The position numbers were made by a program, and so were the translations under genes. Positions 8,205 to 16,943 of a stretch of DNA of 64,000 nucleotides are shown in pieces. The DNA comes from an uncultured Paracoccaceae bacterium (GTDB lineage: Bacteria > Pseudomonadota > Alphaproteobacteria > Rhodobacterales > Rhodobacteraceae). Under the pieces are notes generated by a model. That model was not told the origin of the DNA and searched no databases. It worked only from the letters and a program-made list of their open reading frames with translations. The stretch's first letter is position 1. Each line of letters begins with the position of its first letter. The DNA lies in NCBI GenBank assembly GCA_947503935.1, contig CANNFR010000004.1:186001-250000 (forward strand), read 5' to 3'.

Positions 8205-8245
8205 GCAGAGAACTTGGGGCGGTATGTCTAGGGAGGAACATCCGG

Positions 8246-9085
8246 ATGAAGAAACTAGCAGTTGCAGCGGTGTTGAGCGTCAGTGTTGCGGCGCCGTCTG
8301 TGGCCGATGAGACGGCCAACCTGGTGCTCAACGGCGAAACTCAGATCACGGTTCGCGCCGATGCGCCGGCCCATGTCGATGGCCTGTCCGAGATCATTTC
8401 GGGCTGGGTTTTCCGCTCGGACGAGACCCAGGCGCTTCAGATGGATGACTTCGACAATCCAGGCATGATCTTTGTCGACGAGGCCCGCGATACGTGGAAC
8501 GAAGCCAGCGGCGAGGCGGGCGAGTCCTGCGCATCCTGCCATGGCGAGCCCGAGAGTATGGCCGGTGTCCGCCCCGTTTACCCCAAGTGGAACGAAGAGG
8601 CCGGCGAGGTTCGCACGCTTGCGATGCAGATCAACGATTGCCGTGAAACCCGCATGGAAGCCGAACCCTGGGGCTACACCTCGGGTGCGATGGCCAATAT
8701 GGAAGCGCTGATCTCATCCGTCAGCCGCGGCATGACGATCAACGTGGCGATCGACGGTCCGGTGGCCGCAACCTACGCGGCCGGTGAAGAGCTTTACTAC
8801 ACCCGCACCGGTCAGCTGGAATTGTCCTGCGCCTCCTGCCACGAGCAGAACTACGGCAACTACATCCGTGCTGACCATCTGAGCCAGGGCCACATCAACG
8901 GCTTTCCGGTATACCGTCTTAAGAACGCCAAGCTGAATACGGTCCACGCCCGGTTCAAGGGGTGTGTGCGCGACACTCGTGCCGAGACCTTCAGCCCAGG
9001 AAGCCCGGAATTTGTCGCGCTTGAGCTTTATGTTGCCTCTCGCGGAAACGGACTGAGCGTCGAAGGCCCCTCGGTCCGCAACTGA
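8246..9085 (+). CDS. soxA: Dihaem sulfur oxidation cytochrome SoxA
   Basis: Dihaem subunit of SoxXA, carrying the active-site haem with a cysteine persulfide ligand. Two CASCH haem sites lie at about residues 95 and 195, and the axial active-site cysteine is in FKGCVRDTRAE at about residue 239. A signal peptide ends near VAD. The 279-residue length fits the dihaem form, as in Paracoccus. It closes the soxXYZA segment and is followed by a strong hairpin terminator, so transcription may drop before soxB. Confidence 0.96.
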   Translation: MKKLAVAAVLSVSVAAPSVADETANLVLNGETQITVRADAPAHVDGLSEIISGWVFRSDETQALQMDDFDNPGMIFVDEARDTWNEASGEAGESCASCHGEPESMAGVRPVYPKWNEEAGEVRTLAMQINDCRETRMEAEPWGYTSGAMANMEALISSVSRGMTINVAIDGPVAATYAAGEELYYTRTGQLELSCASCHEQNYGNYIRADHLSQGHINGFPVYRLKNAKLNTVHARFKGCVRDTRAETFSPGSPEFVALELYVASRGNGLSVEGPSVRN

Positions 9086-9091
9086 AGATCA

Positions 9092-9125
9092 GGCCCGCCT
9101 CGCGATCCGTGGGGCGGGCCTTTTT
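9092..9125 (+). terminator. Intrinsic terminator between soxA and soxB
   Basis: GC-rich stem GGCCCGCC paired with GGGCGGGCC around an 11-13 base loop, followed by TTTTT, seven bases after the soxA stop. It fits a Rho-independent terminator or attenuator inside the sox locus. Confidence 0.85.
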
Positions 9126-9166
9126 GTCTGAGAAGATATGCAAAAACACGAATATATGGGTTCGCT

Positions 9167-10861
9167 ATGATCGCCAGACGTCACTTTCTTCAGGCTTCGC
9201 TGTCCGCCGCCGCACTTGTCGGCGCAAGCGGCTTCGGCAATTGGGGTCGCCTTGCCGCGCAGCAGGCGCTGTCGCAGTCCGACCTTCTTGATCAGGAGAC
9301 GACCGGCAACGTTACGCTGATCCACATTACCGACATTCATGCCCAGACCCAGCCCGTCTGGTTCCGCGAGCCTGAGATCAACCTTGGCGTCGGCAATGCC
9401 GAGGGCAAACCACCGCATATCGTCGGTGCCGATTTCCGCGCGATGTTTGGCATCCCCAAAGGTGGGCCGCTTGATTATGCCCTGACATATGATGATTTCA
9501 CCGCATTGGCCCAGACTTACGGCCGGATGGGCGGGCTTGACCGGATCGCGACGGTCGTGAAGCATATCAAGGGCGACCGCGAAGATGCAATCGTGCTGGA
9601 TGGTGGCGATACCTGGCAGGGCTCGCTGCCTGCGCTGCGCACTCAAGGTGCCGATATGGTGCGGCTCTTCAACGCGCTTGGGACCGAGGCGATGACCGCG
9701 CATTGGGAATTCACCCTTGGCATCGACCGGGTCACCGAGATTGTCGAGAGTGAACTGAACTTTCCCTTCCTTGGCGCCAATATCTTCGACGCCGAATGGG
9801 ATGAGCCCGCCTTTGAGCCGACCCAGATGTTCGAGCGTGGCGGAACCAAGATTGCCGTCATCGGCCAGGCCTTCCCCTATCTGCCGATCGCCAACCCCAA
9901 GTGGATGTTCCCCGATCTCAGCTTCGGTGTCCGCCAGGAGCGGATGGCCGAGGTGGTCGAAGCGGCGCGCGCGGCCGGGGCGGAATGCGTCGTGGTCCTC
10001 AGCCACAATGGGTTTGACGTCGACCGCAAGATGGCTTCCGAAGTGCCGGGGATCGATGTGATCCTGACCGGACATACCCACGACGCCATCCCCGAGCCGG
10101 TGCAGGTCGGGAATACCTTTCTCATCGCCTCTGGGTCGCACGGTAAATTCGTCAGCCGCGTCGATCTGGATATCCGTGATGGTGCTCTGCAGGGGATCCA
10201 ACACCGGCTGATCCCGATCTTTTCAGATGTGATCGCCCCTGACGCCGAGATGACCGCGCTTGTGAACGAAACCCGCGCCCCGTTCACGGACGAGATGGCC
10301 GAGGTGCTCGGACGGACCGACAGCCTTCTCTACCGGCGCGGCAACTTCAACGGAACCTGGGACGATCTGATTTGCGAGGCGCTTCTCTCGCAGCGCGAGG
10401 CGGACATTGCCCTGTCACCCGGCTTCCGTTGGGGGGCATCGGTGATGCCTGGAGAGGAGATCACCCGAGAGGACGTCTTTAATGCCACCGCGATGAGTTA
10501 TCCGGCCGCCTACCGCACTGAAATGACGGGCGAGATGCTGCACATCATCCTTGAAGACGTGGCCGACAACCTCTTCAACCCCGATCCCTATTACCAGCAA
10601 GGCGGCGACATGGTGCGTGTCGGCGGTATGGGCTATCGCATCGACGTCAATCAGCCGCAGGGCAGCCGGATCACCGATATGACGGTGCTGAAAAGCGGCG
10701 CGGCCGTGGATCCCGCGAAAACCTATGTCGTCGCCGGTTGGGCCAGCGTCAACGAAGGCACCGAAGGCCCGCCGATCTGGGATGTGGTCGAAGCTCACAT
10801 CCGGGACCAGGGCACCGTCAGCGTCCCGCAGAACACATCCGTCGCCGTCGTCACAGATTAG
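9167..10861 (+). CDS. soxB: Thiosulfohydrolase SoxB
   Basis: Periplasmic dimanganese enzyme that hydrolyses the terminal sulfonate from SoxY-bound intermediates. It has a Tat signal (ARRHFLQASLSAAALVGASG) and the metallophosphoesterase/5'-nucleotidase core: HITDIHAQTQP, VLDGGDTWQGS, LSHNGFDVD and TGHTHD supply the metal ligands. The C-terminal 5'-nucleotidase-like domain follows. The 564-residue length is standard. It begins about 80 bases after soxA, beyond the terminator, and is tightly coupled to soxC. Confidence 0.97.
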   Translation: MIARRHFLQASLSAAALVGASGFGNWGRLAAQQALSQSDLLDQETTGNVTLIHITDIHAQTQPVWFREPEINLGVGNAEGKPPHIVGADFRAMFGIPKGGPLDYALTYDDFTALAQTYGRMGGLDRIATVVKHIKGDREDAIVLDGGDTWQGSLPALRTQGADMVRLFNALGTEAMTAHWEFTLGIDRVTEIVESELNFPFLGANIFDAEWDEPAFEPTQMFERGGTKIAVIGQAFPYLPIANPKWMFPDLSFGVRQERMAEVVEAARAAGAECVVVLSHNGFDVDRKMASEVPGIDVILTGHTHDAIPEPVQVGNTFLIASGSHGKFVSRVDLDIRDGALQGIQHRLIPIFSDVIAPDAEMTALVNETRAPFTDEMAEVLGRTDSLLYRRGNFNGTWDDLICEALLSQREADIALSPGFRWGASVMPGEEITREDVFNATAMSYPAAYRTEMTGEMLHIILEDVADNLFNPDPYYQQGGDMVRVGGMGYRIDVNQPQGSRITDMTVLKSGAAVDPAKTYVVAGWASVNEGTEGPPIWDVVEAHIRDQGTVSVPQNTSVAVVTD

Positions 10862-10870
10862 GAGGGCAGA

Positions 10871-12142
10871 ATGGTTATCAAGATCAAGGGCACCAAGCCC
10901 AGCCGCCGAAACTTTCTCAAAGCCGCCGCTGCCGCCCCTGTGGCGGCTATGGCGGGGGGGCAGGCCTTCGCTGAGGAGGCCGATCCGGCGATCATCGAAA
11001 AGCAGCCCTGGACCCAGTTTCTGGGCGATGGCGTCGATGCGCGGCCCTATGGGATGCCCTCGCAATACGAGGCTGATGTTGTGCGCCGCGACGTGCCCTG
11101 GCTGACCGCCGATCCCGTCTCATCCGTCAACTTCACGCCGCTGCATGAGTTGGACGGGATCATCACCCCGAACGGGCTGTGTTTTGAGCGCCATCACGCC
11201 GGCATCGCAGAGATCGATCCCGGACAGCACCGCCTGATGATCAACGGCTTGGTGGACACACCATTGGTGTTCACCATGGAAGACCTGATGCGCTTCCCGC
11301 GGGAGAACCACGTCTACTTTCTGGAGTGTGCGGCCAATTCCGGCATGGAATGGCGCGGCGCGCAGTTGAATGGCTGCCAGTTCACCCACGGTATGATCCA
11401 CAATGTGATGTATACCGGCGTGCCGCTGCGCCTGATCCTGGAAGAGGCCGGGGTCAAGACCTCTGGCAAGTGGATCCTGCCGGAAGGGGCCGATGCCTCT
11501 GCCATGACCCGTTCCATCCCGATGGAGAAAGCGATGGACGATTGCCTCGTCGCCTTCAAGATGAACGGCGAAGCGCTGCGGCCGGAACAGGGCTATCCGG
11601 TGCGCCTGGTGGTGCCCGGTTGGGAAGGCAATATGTGGGTCAAATGGCTGCGTCGGATCGAGGTCGGCGATCAGCCGTGGCACCACCGCGAAGAAACCAG
11701 CAAATACACCGACCTTCTGGAAAACGGGCAGGCGCGCCGCTTTACTTGGGAGATGGACGCAAAGTCCGTCATCACCAACCCAAGCCCGCAGGCTCCGATT
11801 ACCCACGGGCCGGGTCACATGGTGCTGACCGGCGTTGCGTGGTCCGGCCGGGGTACGATCCCGCGTGTGGACGTTACGATTGATGGTGGCGAGAACTGGG
11901 TGCAGGCGCGTATGTCCGGTCCTTCGCTGAACAAGTCGATGCACCGCTTCTACCATGAGTTCGACTGGGACGGCTCGCCCCTGCTGCTGCAAAGCCGGGC
12001 GCATGACAGCACCGGCTACGTGCAACCGACCAAGGATATGCTGCGCGAGGTGCGCGGCGAAAACTCAATCTACCACAATAACGGAATCCAGACTTGGTAC
12101 GTGAACGAAGAGGGGATCGCCGAGAATGTCGAAATTTCTTAA
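10871..12142 (+). CDS. soxC: Sulfane dehydrogenase molybdenum subunit SoxC
   Basis: Molybdenum-cofactor subunit of SoxCD, which oxidises the sulfane sulfur left on SoxY with release of six electrons. The Tat signal reads SRRNFLKAAAAAPVAAMAGG. A sulfite-oxidase-type domain follows, with the molybdenum-ligating cysteine in YFLECAANSG, the cofactor region GVPLRLILEEAG and a C-terminal dimerisation domain. Length is 423 residues. It overlaps soxD by 17 bases, implying translational coupling of the two subunits. Confidence 0.97.
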   Translation: MVIKIKGTKPSRRNFLKAAAAAPVAAMAGGQAFAEEADPAIIEKQPWTQFLGDGVDARPYGMPSQYEADVVRRDVPWLTADPVSSVNFTPLHELDGIITPNGLCFERHHAGIAEIDPGQHRLMINGLVDTPLVFTMEDLMRFPRENHVYFLECAANSGMEWRGAQLNGCQFTHGMIHNVMYTGVPLRLILEEAGVKTSGKWILPEGADASAMTRSIPMEKAMDDCLVAFKMNGEALRPEQGYPVRLVVPGWEGNMWVKWLRRIEVGDQPWHHREETSKYTDLLENGQARRFTWEMDAKSVITNPSPQAPITHGPGHMVLTGVAWSGRGTIPRVDVTIDGGENWVQARMSGPSLNKSMHRFYHEFDWDGSPLLLQSRAHDSTGYVQPTKDMLREVRGENSIYHNNGIQTWYVNEEGIAENVEIS

Positions 12143-13277
12143 GATACTAGCCCCCGCCGCAGGTGGAACGGCGTCGGTCCTGACCCTGGCTTACGTGCTT
12201 GTCGACCAGTTCGTGGTCGATATTCCGGCCCCCGCGCGTGGCATCGTGGCCATTTCGCCCGCCAGCGCGCAGACGGTTGAAACCCCCGCTGCCGCTTCGG
12301 CCGAGGACGGTTTCGGATTGGGCCGCCCGGCGCTGGATCCAGAAATTGTGGCCTGGGACATCGACATCCGCCCCGACGGGATGGGTTTGCCCGTGGGGTC
12401 GGGGGACGTGTTCACTGGCGAAGAAATCTTCATCGAAAAATGCGCCGTTTGCCACGGTGACTTCGGCGAGGGCGCAGGCCGCTGGCCTGTGCTTGCGGGG
12501 GGTGACGGAACATTGGCGGGCGAAGATCCCAACAAGACCATCGGGTCTTACTGGCCCTATCTATCGACCGTCTATGATTATGTGAACCGCGCCATGCCGT
12601 TTGGCGAGGCGCAATCGCTGAGCCCCGATGAGGTCTACGCGATCACAGCCTACCTGCTGAACCTGAATTATATCGTCGAAGATGATTTCGTGCTCAGCAA
12701 TGAGACCTTCGCCGATGTCGCCATGCCCAACGAAAGCAACTTCTTTCTTGACGATCGTGCTGAGGTGGAGCTGCCGAGATTTTCGGGCGAGGTCTGCATG
12801 TCGGATTGCAAGAACGAGGTTGAGATTGTCATGCGTGCGGCCGTCCTCGACGTGACGCCAGAAACCGACGAAGGGGACGCCCCGACCGAAGAAATGGCCG
12901 CATCTGCCCCCGACTCAGGCGATGCTGACGTCGAGATGGTGGCCGTCTCTACCGATCCGGCGATGATCGAGGCAGGCGAGGGTGTTTTCCGCGCCTGCAA
13001 GGCCTGCCACGCGGTCGGCGAGGGCGCGGCCAACAAGTCCGGCCCGCAGCTCAACGAACTTGTCGGGCGGCCGATTGGTGGGATCGAAGGCTTCCGTTAC
13101 TCGACCGTTTTCCAGGACGCGCATGAGGCGGGCGAGGTCTGGACGGTCGAGGCACTGACCGCGTTCCTCGCCAACCCGCGCGAGGCCATGCCAGGTACGA
13201 AGATGAGTTATCGCGGCCTGCGCGATGACGCCGATATCGAAGCGCTGCTGGCCTATCTGACAGCGACCGGTGGTTAA
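12126..13277 (+). CDS. soxD: Dihaem cytochrome subunit SoxD
   Basis: Electron-accepting subunit of SoxCD. Haem sites are CAVCH at about residue 105 and CKACH at about residue 290, separated by an Ala/Glu/Asp-rich linker of about 60 residues. The N-terminus has an uncleaved-looking or signal segment (APAAGGTASVLTLAYVLVDQ). The 383-residue dihaem form matches the Paracoccus type. The second cytochrome domain resembles the first of SoxE (PQLNELVGRPIGGIEGFRYS), which suggests an old duplication. The stop overlaps the soxE start. Confidence 0.95.
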   Translation: MSKFLKILAPAAGGTASVLTLAYVLVDQFVVDIPAPARGIVAISPASAQTVETPAAASAEDGFGLGRPALDPEIVAWDIDIRPDGMGLPVGSGDVFTGEEIFIEKCAVCHGDFGEGAGRWPVLAGGDGTLAGEDPNKTIGSYWPYLSTVYDYVNRAMPFGEAQSLSPDEVYAITAYLLNLNYIVEDDFVLSNETFADVAMPNESNFFLDDRAEVELPRFSGEVCMSDCKNEVEIVMRAAVLDVTPETDEGDAPTEEMAASAPDSGDADVEMVAVSTDPAMIEAGEGVFRACKACHAVGEGAANKSGPQLNELVGRPIGGIEGFRYSTVFQDAHEAGEVWTVEALTAFLANPREAMPGTKMSYRGLRDDADIEALLAYLTATGG

Positions 13278-13974
13278 GCGCGCTACCATATCCGTGTTCG
13301 CGGGGGTGGCCCTTTTCGCCGCTCCCGCTGTCGCGGATGTGGGCGGCGACGTCACGCGGGGCGAGCGGCTTTACGAGCAATGTTCGGGCTGCCACCAGAT
13401 CGGAGAAGGGGCGGTCAATCGGATCGGACCCAAGCTGAACCTGATCTTCGACCGACCCGCCGCCTCGATTGAGGGCTTCCGCTATTCCAATGGAATGGAA
13501 CGGGCCGCCAGGAATGGCCTTGTCTGGGATCATCCGACCCTGGACGCGTTTCTTGAAGACCCGCGCAGCCTGGTCAGCAATACGCGGATGAGCTTTCGGG
13601 GCATCAAGGATCAGACCGATCGCAATGATCTGATCGCCTATCTGCGCGTCTTCTCGGATGATCCGCAGAATATCCCTGAGGCCGCGCCGACCGCGGCACC
13701 TGTCGATCACGAGGTCGCGCCCGAAATCCTGGCGATTGTCGGTGACCCGGCTTACGGTGAATATCTTTCCGGTGAATGCACCTCATGCCATCAGGCCAGC
13801 GGCGCCGCCGATGGCATTCCGTCCATCACCAATTGGCCCGCGTCGGATTTCATCATCGCCATGCATGCCTATAAGGACGGCGTGCGCGCCCATCCTGTCA
13901 TGAAGATGATGGCAGGCCGTCTCTCGAACGAAGAGATCGCGGCCTTGGCGGCATATTTTGAAGACGCCAAGTAA
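13270..13974 (+). CDS. soxE: Dihaem c-type cytochrome SoxE
   Basis: Exported dihaem cytochrome, the presumed electron acceptor of SoxF or of the Sox system. Haem sites are CSGCH near residue 37 and CTSCH near residue 170. The first domain is a mitochondrial-type cytochrome c (GPKLNLIFDRPAASIEGFRYS) and the second is short, of the FccA type. It starts with GTG inside the end of soxD (8-base overlap), with no ATG available. SoxF follows after 23 bases, consistent with a SoxEF flavocytochrome c-like pair. Confidence 0.93.
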   Translation: MVKRATISVFAGVALFAAPAVADVGGDVTRGERLYEQCSGCHQIGEGAVNRIGPKLNLIFDRPAASIEGFRYSNGMERAARNGLVWDHPTLDAFLEDPRSLVSNTRMSFRGIKDQTDRNDLIAYLRVFSDDPQNIPEAAPTAAPVDHEVAPEILAIVGDPAYGEYLSGECTSCHQASGAADGIPSITNWPASDFIIAMHAYKDGVRAHPVMKMMAGRLSNEEIAALAAYFEDAK

Positions 13975-13997
13975 TTGGCGCAACAGGGAGAGAGACG

Positions 13998-15266
13998 ATG
14001 ACAATCAACAGACGAGTATTTCTGGGGTCCGTGGGCGTCACGGCCGGTATCCTCGCGGCCCCGATGGTCCGCGCCCAGGGCACACCACGGGTCGTGGTGA
14101 TCGGCGGCGGCGCGGGGGGTGCCACGGTCGCCCGCTACATCGCCAAGGACAGCGAAGGCGCCATCGACGTCACGCTGATCGAACCGACGAAGGCATATTA
14201 CACCTGCTTCTTCTCGAACCTCTATCTGGGCGAGTTCCGCGAGATGGACAGCCTTGGCCACAGCTATGGCACGCTGGCTGCGGATTACGGCATTAACGTC
14301 GTGCATGATTGGGCGGTGGGCGTGGATCGTGACGCCAAGACCGTCGCCCTTGCGGGGGGCGGAACGGTTCCCTACGATCGACTGATCATCAGCCCTGGCA
14401 TCGACTTCATCGACGGATCGGTTGAAGGTTGGAGCCTTGCGGCCCAGAATGCCATGCCGCATGCCTATAAGGGCGGCAGCCAGACCGAGCTTCTGAAGGC
14501 GCAGATCATGAACATGCCGCAAGGTGGAACCTTCGCGATGGTCGCCCCGCCGAACCCCTACCGCTGCCCGCCGGGCCCTTATGAGCGGGTCTCGATGGTT
14601 GCTCATCTGCTGACCCAGATGAACCCGACGGCGAAAATCCTGATCCTCGACCCGAAGGAAAAGTTCTCAAAGCAAGCCCTTTTTGAGGCAGGTTGGGCCG
14701 ACCACTACGCTGGAATGATCGAGCGCATTGACCCCGATTTCGGCGGTGCCGATGTGTCTGTCGACCCCGCAGCGATGACCGTGACGGTGGACGGTGAGGT
14801 CACGCCTGTCGATGTCTGCAATGTCATTCCCGCGATGAAGGCCGGCCATATTGCTGAAGTCGCGGGCATCACCGAGGGGAACTGGGCGCCGGTCAATGCG
14901 GCGGATATGTCCTCGAAGAGGGATGAAAATATCCATGTTCTCGGCGATGCCACTCAGCAAGGCGATATGCCAAAATCCGGCTTCTCGGCAAATTCGCAGG
15001 CCAAGGTCTGTGCCAACGCGGTGCGCGGTGCGCTGACTGGCTCTACAGTCTTCCCGGCCCGCTTTGCCAATACTTGTTGGTCGCTGATCGGTACGGATGA
15101 CGGCGTTAAAGTCGGCGCCACGTACGAGGCCACCGAAGAGAAGATCGCCAAGGTTGATGGCTTCATCAGCGAGGTCGGCGAGTCCCGTGAGGTGCGCGAA
15201 GCCACCTATCAGGAGTCGATCGGTTGGTACGAAGGCATCACCAGCGACATGTTCGGCAAGGCCTGA
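13998..15266 (+). CDS. soxF: Flavocytochrome c sulfide dehydrogenase flavoprotein SoxF
   Basis: FAD-binding subunit related to FccB, which oxidises sulfide in vitro and raises Sox activity. It has a Tat signal (NRRVFLGSVGVTAGILAAP), the FAD dinucleotide motif VVVIGGGAGGATVARY and the cysteine in AYYTCFFSNLYLGEFR that in FccB carries the covalent FAD. The active-site disulfide cysteines are in YRCPPGPYER and FANTCWSLI. Length is 422 residues, standard for the family. Preceded by a GGGAGAGAGACG ribosome site. Confidence 0.95.
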   Translation: MTINRRVFLGSVGVTAGILAAPMVRAQGTPRVVVIGGGAGGATVARYIAKDSEGAIDVTLIEPTKAYYTCFFSNLYLGEFREMDSLGHSYGTLAADYGINVVHDWAVGVDRDAKTVALAGGGTVPYDRLIISPGIDFIDGSVEGWSLAAQNAMPHAYKGGSQTELLKAQIMNMPQGGTFAMVAPPNPYRCPPGPYERVSMVAHLLTQMNPTAKILILDPKEKFSKQALFEAGWADHYAGMIERIDPDFGGADVSVDPAAMTVTVDGEVTPVDVCNVIPAMKAGHIAEVAGITEGNWAPVNAADMSSKRDENIHVLGDATQQGDMPKSGFSANSQAKVCANAVRGALTGSTVFPARFANTCWSLIGTDDGVKVGATYEATEEKIAKVDGFISEVGESREVREATYQESIGWYEGITSDMFGKA

Positions 15267-15340
15267 GGAACGCAACTTGCGATCGGTCAAGGTAAAAGGC
15301 CGGTCGCAGGTTTAGTGCCGACGCAAAGGAGGACTGAGAT

Positions 15341-15769
15341 ATGAAACACCTGATTGCCACGATGCTGATCTGTGTTGGAACCGCCGCAATGGCGCAGAAC
15401 GTTGTTACGTATCCGTTCGACGGTACGGTCGAGGATGCCGATTTTGTCATCACAAGCGCCATTCAGGATGAAGGTTTGGTCATCGACTATGTCAGCAATG
15501 TCGGCGCGATGATGGAGCGGACCGGCGCCGATCTGGGCCTTGGCCCGTCACCGGTGGGCAAGGGCGCGAAGTCCTATCTCTTCTGCTCAGCCACCGTGTC
15601 GCGCGAAGTGATGGAAGCCGATCCGATGAACCTGGCCCATTGCCCCTATGCCATCTTCGTGGCCGAAATTGACGGACAGGTCGTTGTCGGACATCGCATG
15701 TATGACGAAGCAAGCATGGACCCGGTAGAGGCCCTTCTGACCAGCATCGCCACGGCTGTAACAGAGTAA
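15341..15769 (+). CDS. Exported DUF302-domain protein
   Basis: 142-residue protein with a clean signal peptide (MKHLIATMLICVGTAAMAQ) followed by a single DUF302 domain, recognisable from the DADFVITSAIQDEGLVIDY opening and the later CPYAIFVAE segment. DUF302 proteins are small dimers often found beside sulfur or respiratory genes; their activity is not settled. Two cysteines (LFCSA and AHCPY) could form a pair. It ends the plus-strand sox operon, 74 bases after soxF, with an AGGAGGA ribosome site. A role in periplasmic sulfur handling is inferred from position only. Confidence 0.8.
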   Translation: MKHLIATMLICVGTAAMAQNVVTYPFDGTVEDADFVITSAIQDEGLVIDYVSNVGAMMERTGADLGLGPSPVGKGAKSYLFCSATVSREVMEADPMNLAHCPYAIFVAEIDGQVVVGHRMYDEASMDPVEALLTSIATAVTE

Positions 15770-15992
15770 GGAAGGCTTCTGCACCACAGTGATCGGACAA
15801 CGCATCTGACGAAAGAATGGTGCTTTTGGTCTGCGGTTTTGACACCGCTCAAACCAAAGGTGTTTTCAGTACAGAGCACCCGCAGCAGAAATCGATACAT
15901 CTGAATCAGAATTCTTTGGCTATTAGCCGGCATCTTATTGATTTAAAATGTGATTTCTGACGCAGTTTGTTGCAGACTAAATCGATTCCGCT

Positions 15993-16943
15993 CTAGAATT
16001 CCCACTCCATTTCCTCGTAAACCCGCCCTGCATTTTTCCGGGCCAGTTCGTCAAAGGTATCGAGGTGCGCGTAAGGCGACTGATCGACGTAGTATGAGCC
16101 CGCCAGATCGCCGCCAGCCTCAATATGCTCGCTGATCCGTTCTCGTAGATACACAAGATAGTCACGAGTATAGCGGCGCACCTGATCCATATTGGTCGGA
16201 TGGCCATGGCCGGGGATCACGTAGGTTGCGTTCAGCGGTTCGAACCCCGTCTCCCAGGTCTCGATCCAATTCTTGACATTGGTATCGGCAAAGATCGGCA
16301 GCATGCGCTCGTGAAACGCCATGTCACCCGCGATCACCAGGCTTTGCTGGGGCAGCCAGACCTGCGTGTCGCCGGGGCCGTGGGCTGGGCCCAGATGCAG
16401 GACTTCGATCGTGAAATCGCCCATTTCGATAATGCGCTTATCCTCAAAAGTCTCGGTCGGCATCGCGATCGTCGTGCCTGCGGCTTTGTCTCGATTATAG
16501 CGCTGCATCCCTTCCAGTATCGAACCGCCATGCGCCTCGACCTCGGCTGCGGCGTCCACGTGGGCAAGGATCGGTACACCCTGCTCGGCCCAGTATGAAT
16601 TGCCCAGCATCGCGTGGCCTTGGCCGTTCTCATTGATAACCAGTTTCACCGGCTGATCGGTGATCTGTTTGATCTCGCCATGCAGCGCCTCGGCCAGAAT
16701 ATAGGCCGCGCCGCCGTTGATGACGATCACCCCGTCGCCCGTCACGATGAAGCTGAGGTTATTGTTGTGCCCGCTATTCTCATAGGTGGGAGGGGCGGTG
16801 GCTCCGATGGCCGACCAGACATGGGGGATCACCTCGACCGGTTTGGAATAGAGCGGCGAGCCCGGATATTGATCGAGGATGTCCTCGTCCGCATGGGCTG
16901 GGTTGGCAAACAGAAGGCAGAAGGCAAGAAGCACGCGCATCAC
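15993..16943 (-). CDS. soxH: SoxH-like metallo-beta-lactamase-fold protein
   Basis: Exported MBL-fold protein of 316 residues, matching the SoxH / quinoprotein-relay zinc metallohydrolase group found beside sox and PQQ genes. It has a signal peptide ending at NPAHA. The usual HxHxDH metal motif reads NENGQGHAMLG, so two of the standard ligands are missing; later histidines remain in LGPAHGPGDT, GDMAFHERM and PGHGHP. This variant may be normal for the subfamily, but canonical two-zinc chemistry is not assured. Its ATG overlaps the end of the soxG-like gene by four bases. Confidence 0.82.
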   Translation of the reverse strand: MMRVLLAFCLLFANPAHADEDILDQYPGSPLYSKPVEVIPHVWSAIGATAPPTYENSGHNNNLSFIVTGDGVIVINGGAAYILAEALHGEIKQITDQPVKLVINENGQGHAMLGNSYWAEQGVPILAHVDAAAEVEAHGGSILEGMQRYNRDKAAGTTIAMPTETFEDKRIIEMGDFTIEVLHLGPAHGPGDTQVWLPQQSLVIAGDMAFHERMLPIFADTNVKNWIETWETGFEPLNATYVIPGHGHPTNMDQVRRYTRDYLVYLRERISEHIEAGGDLAGSYYVDQSPYAHLDTFDELARKNAGRVYEEMEWEF

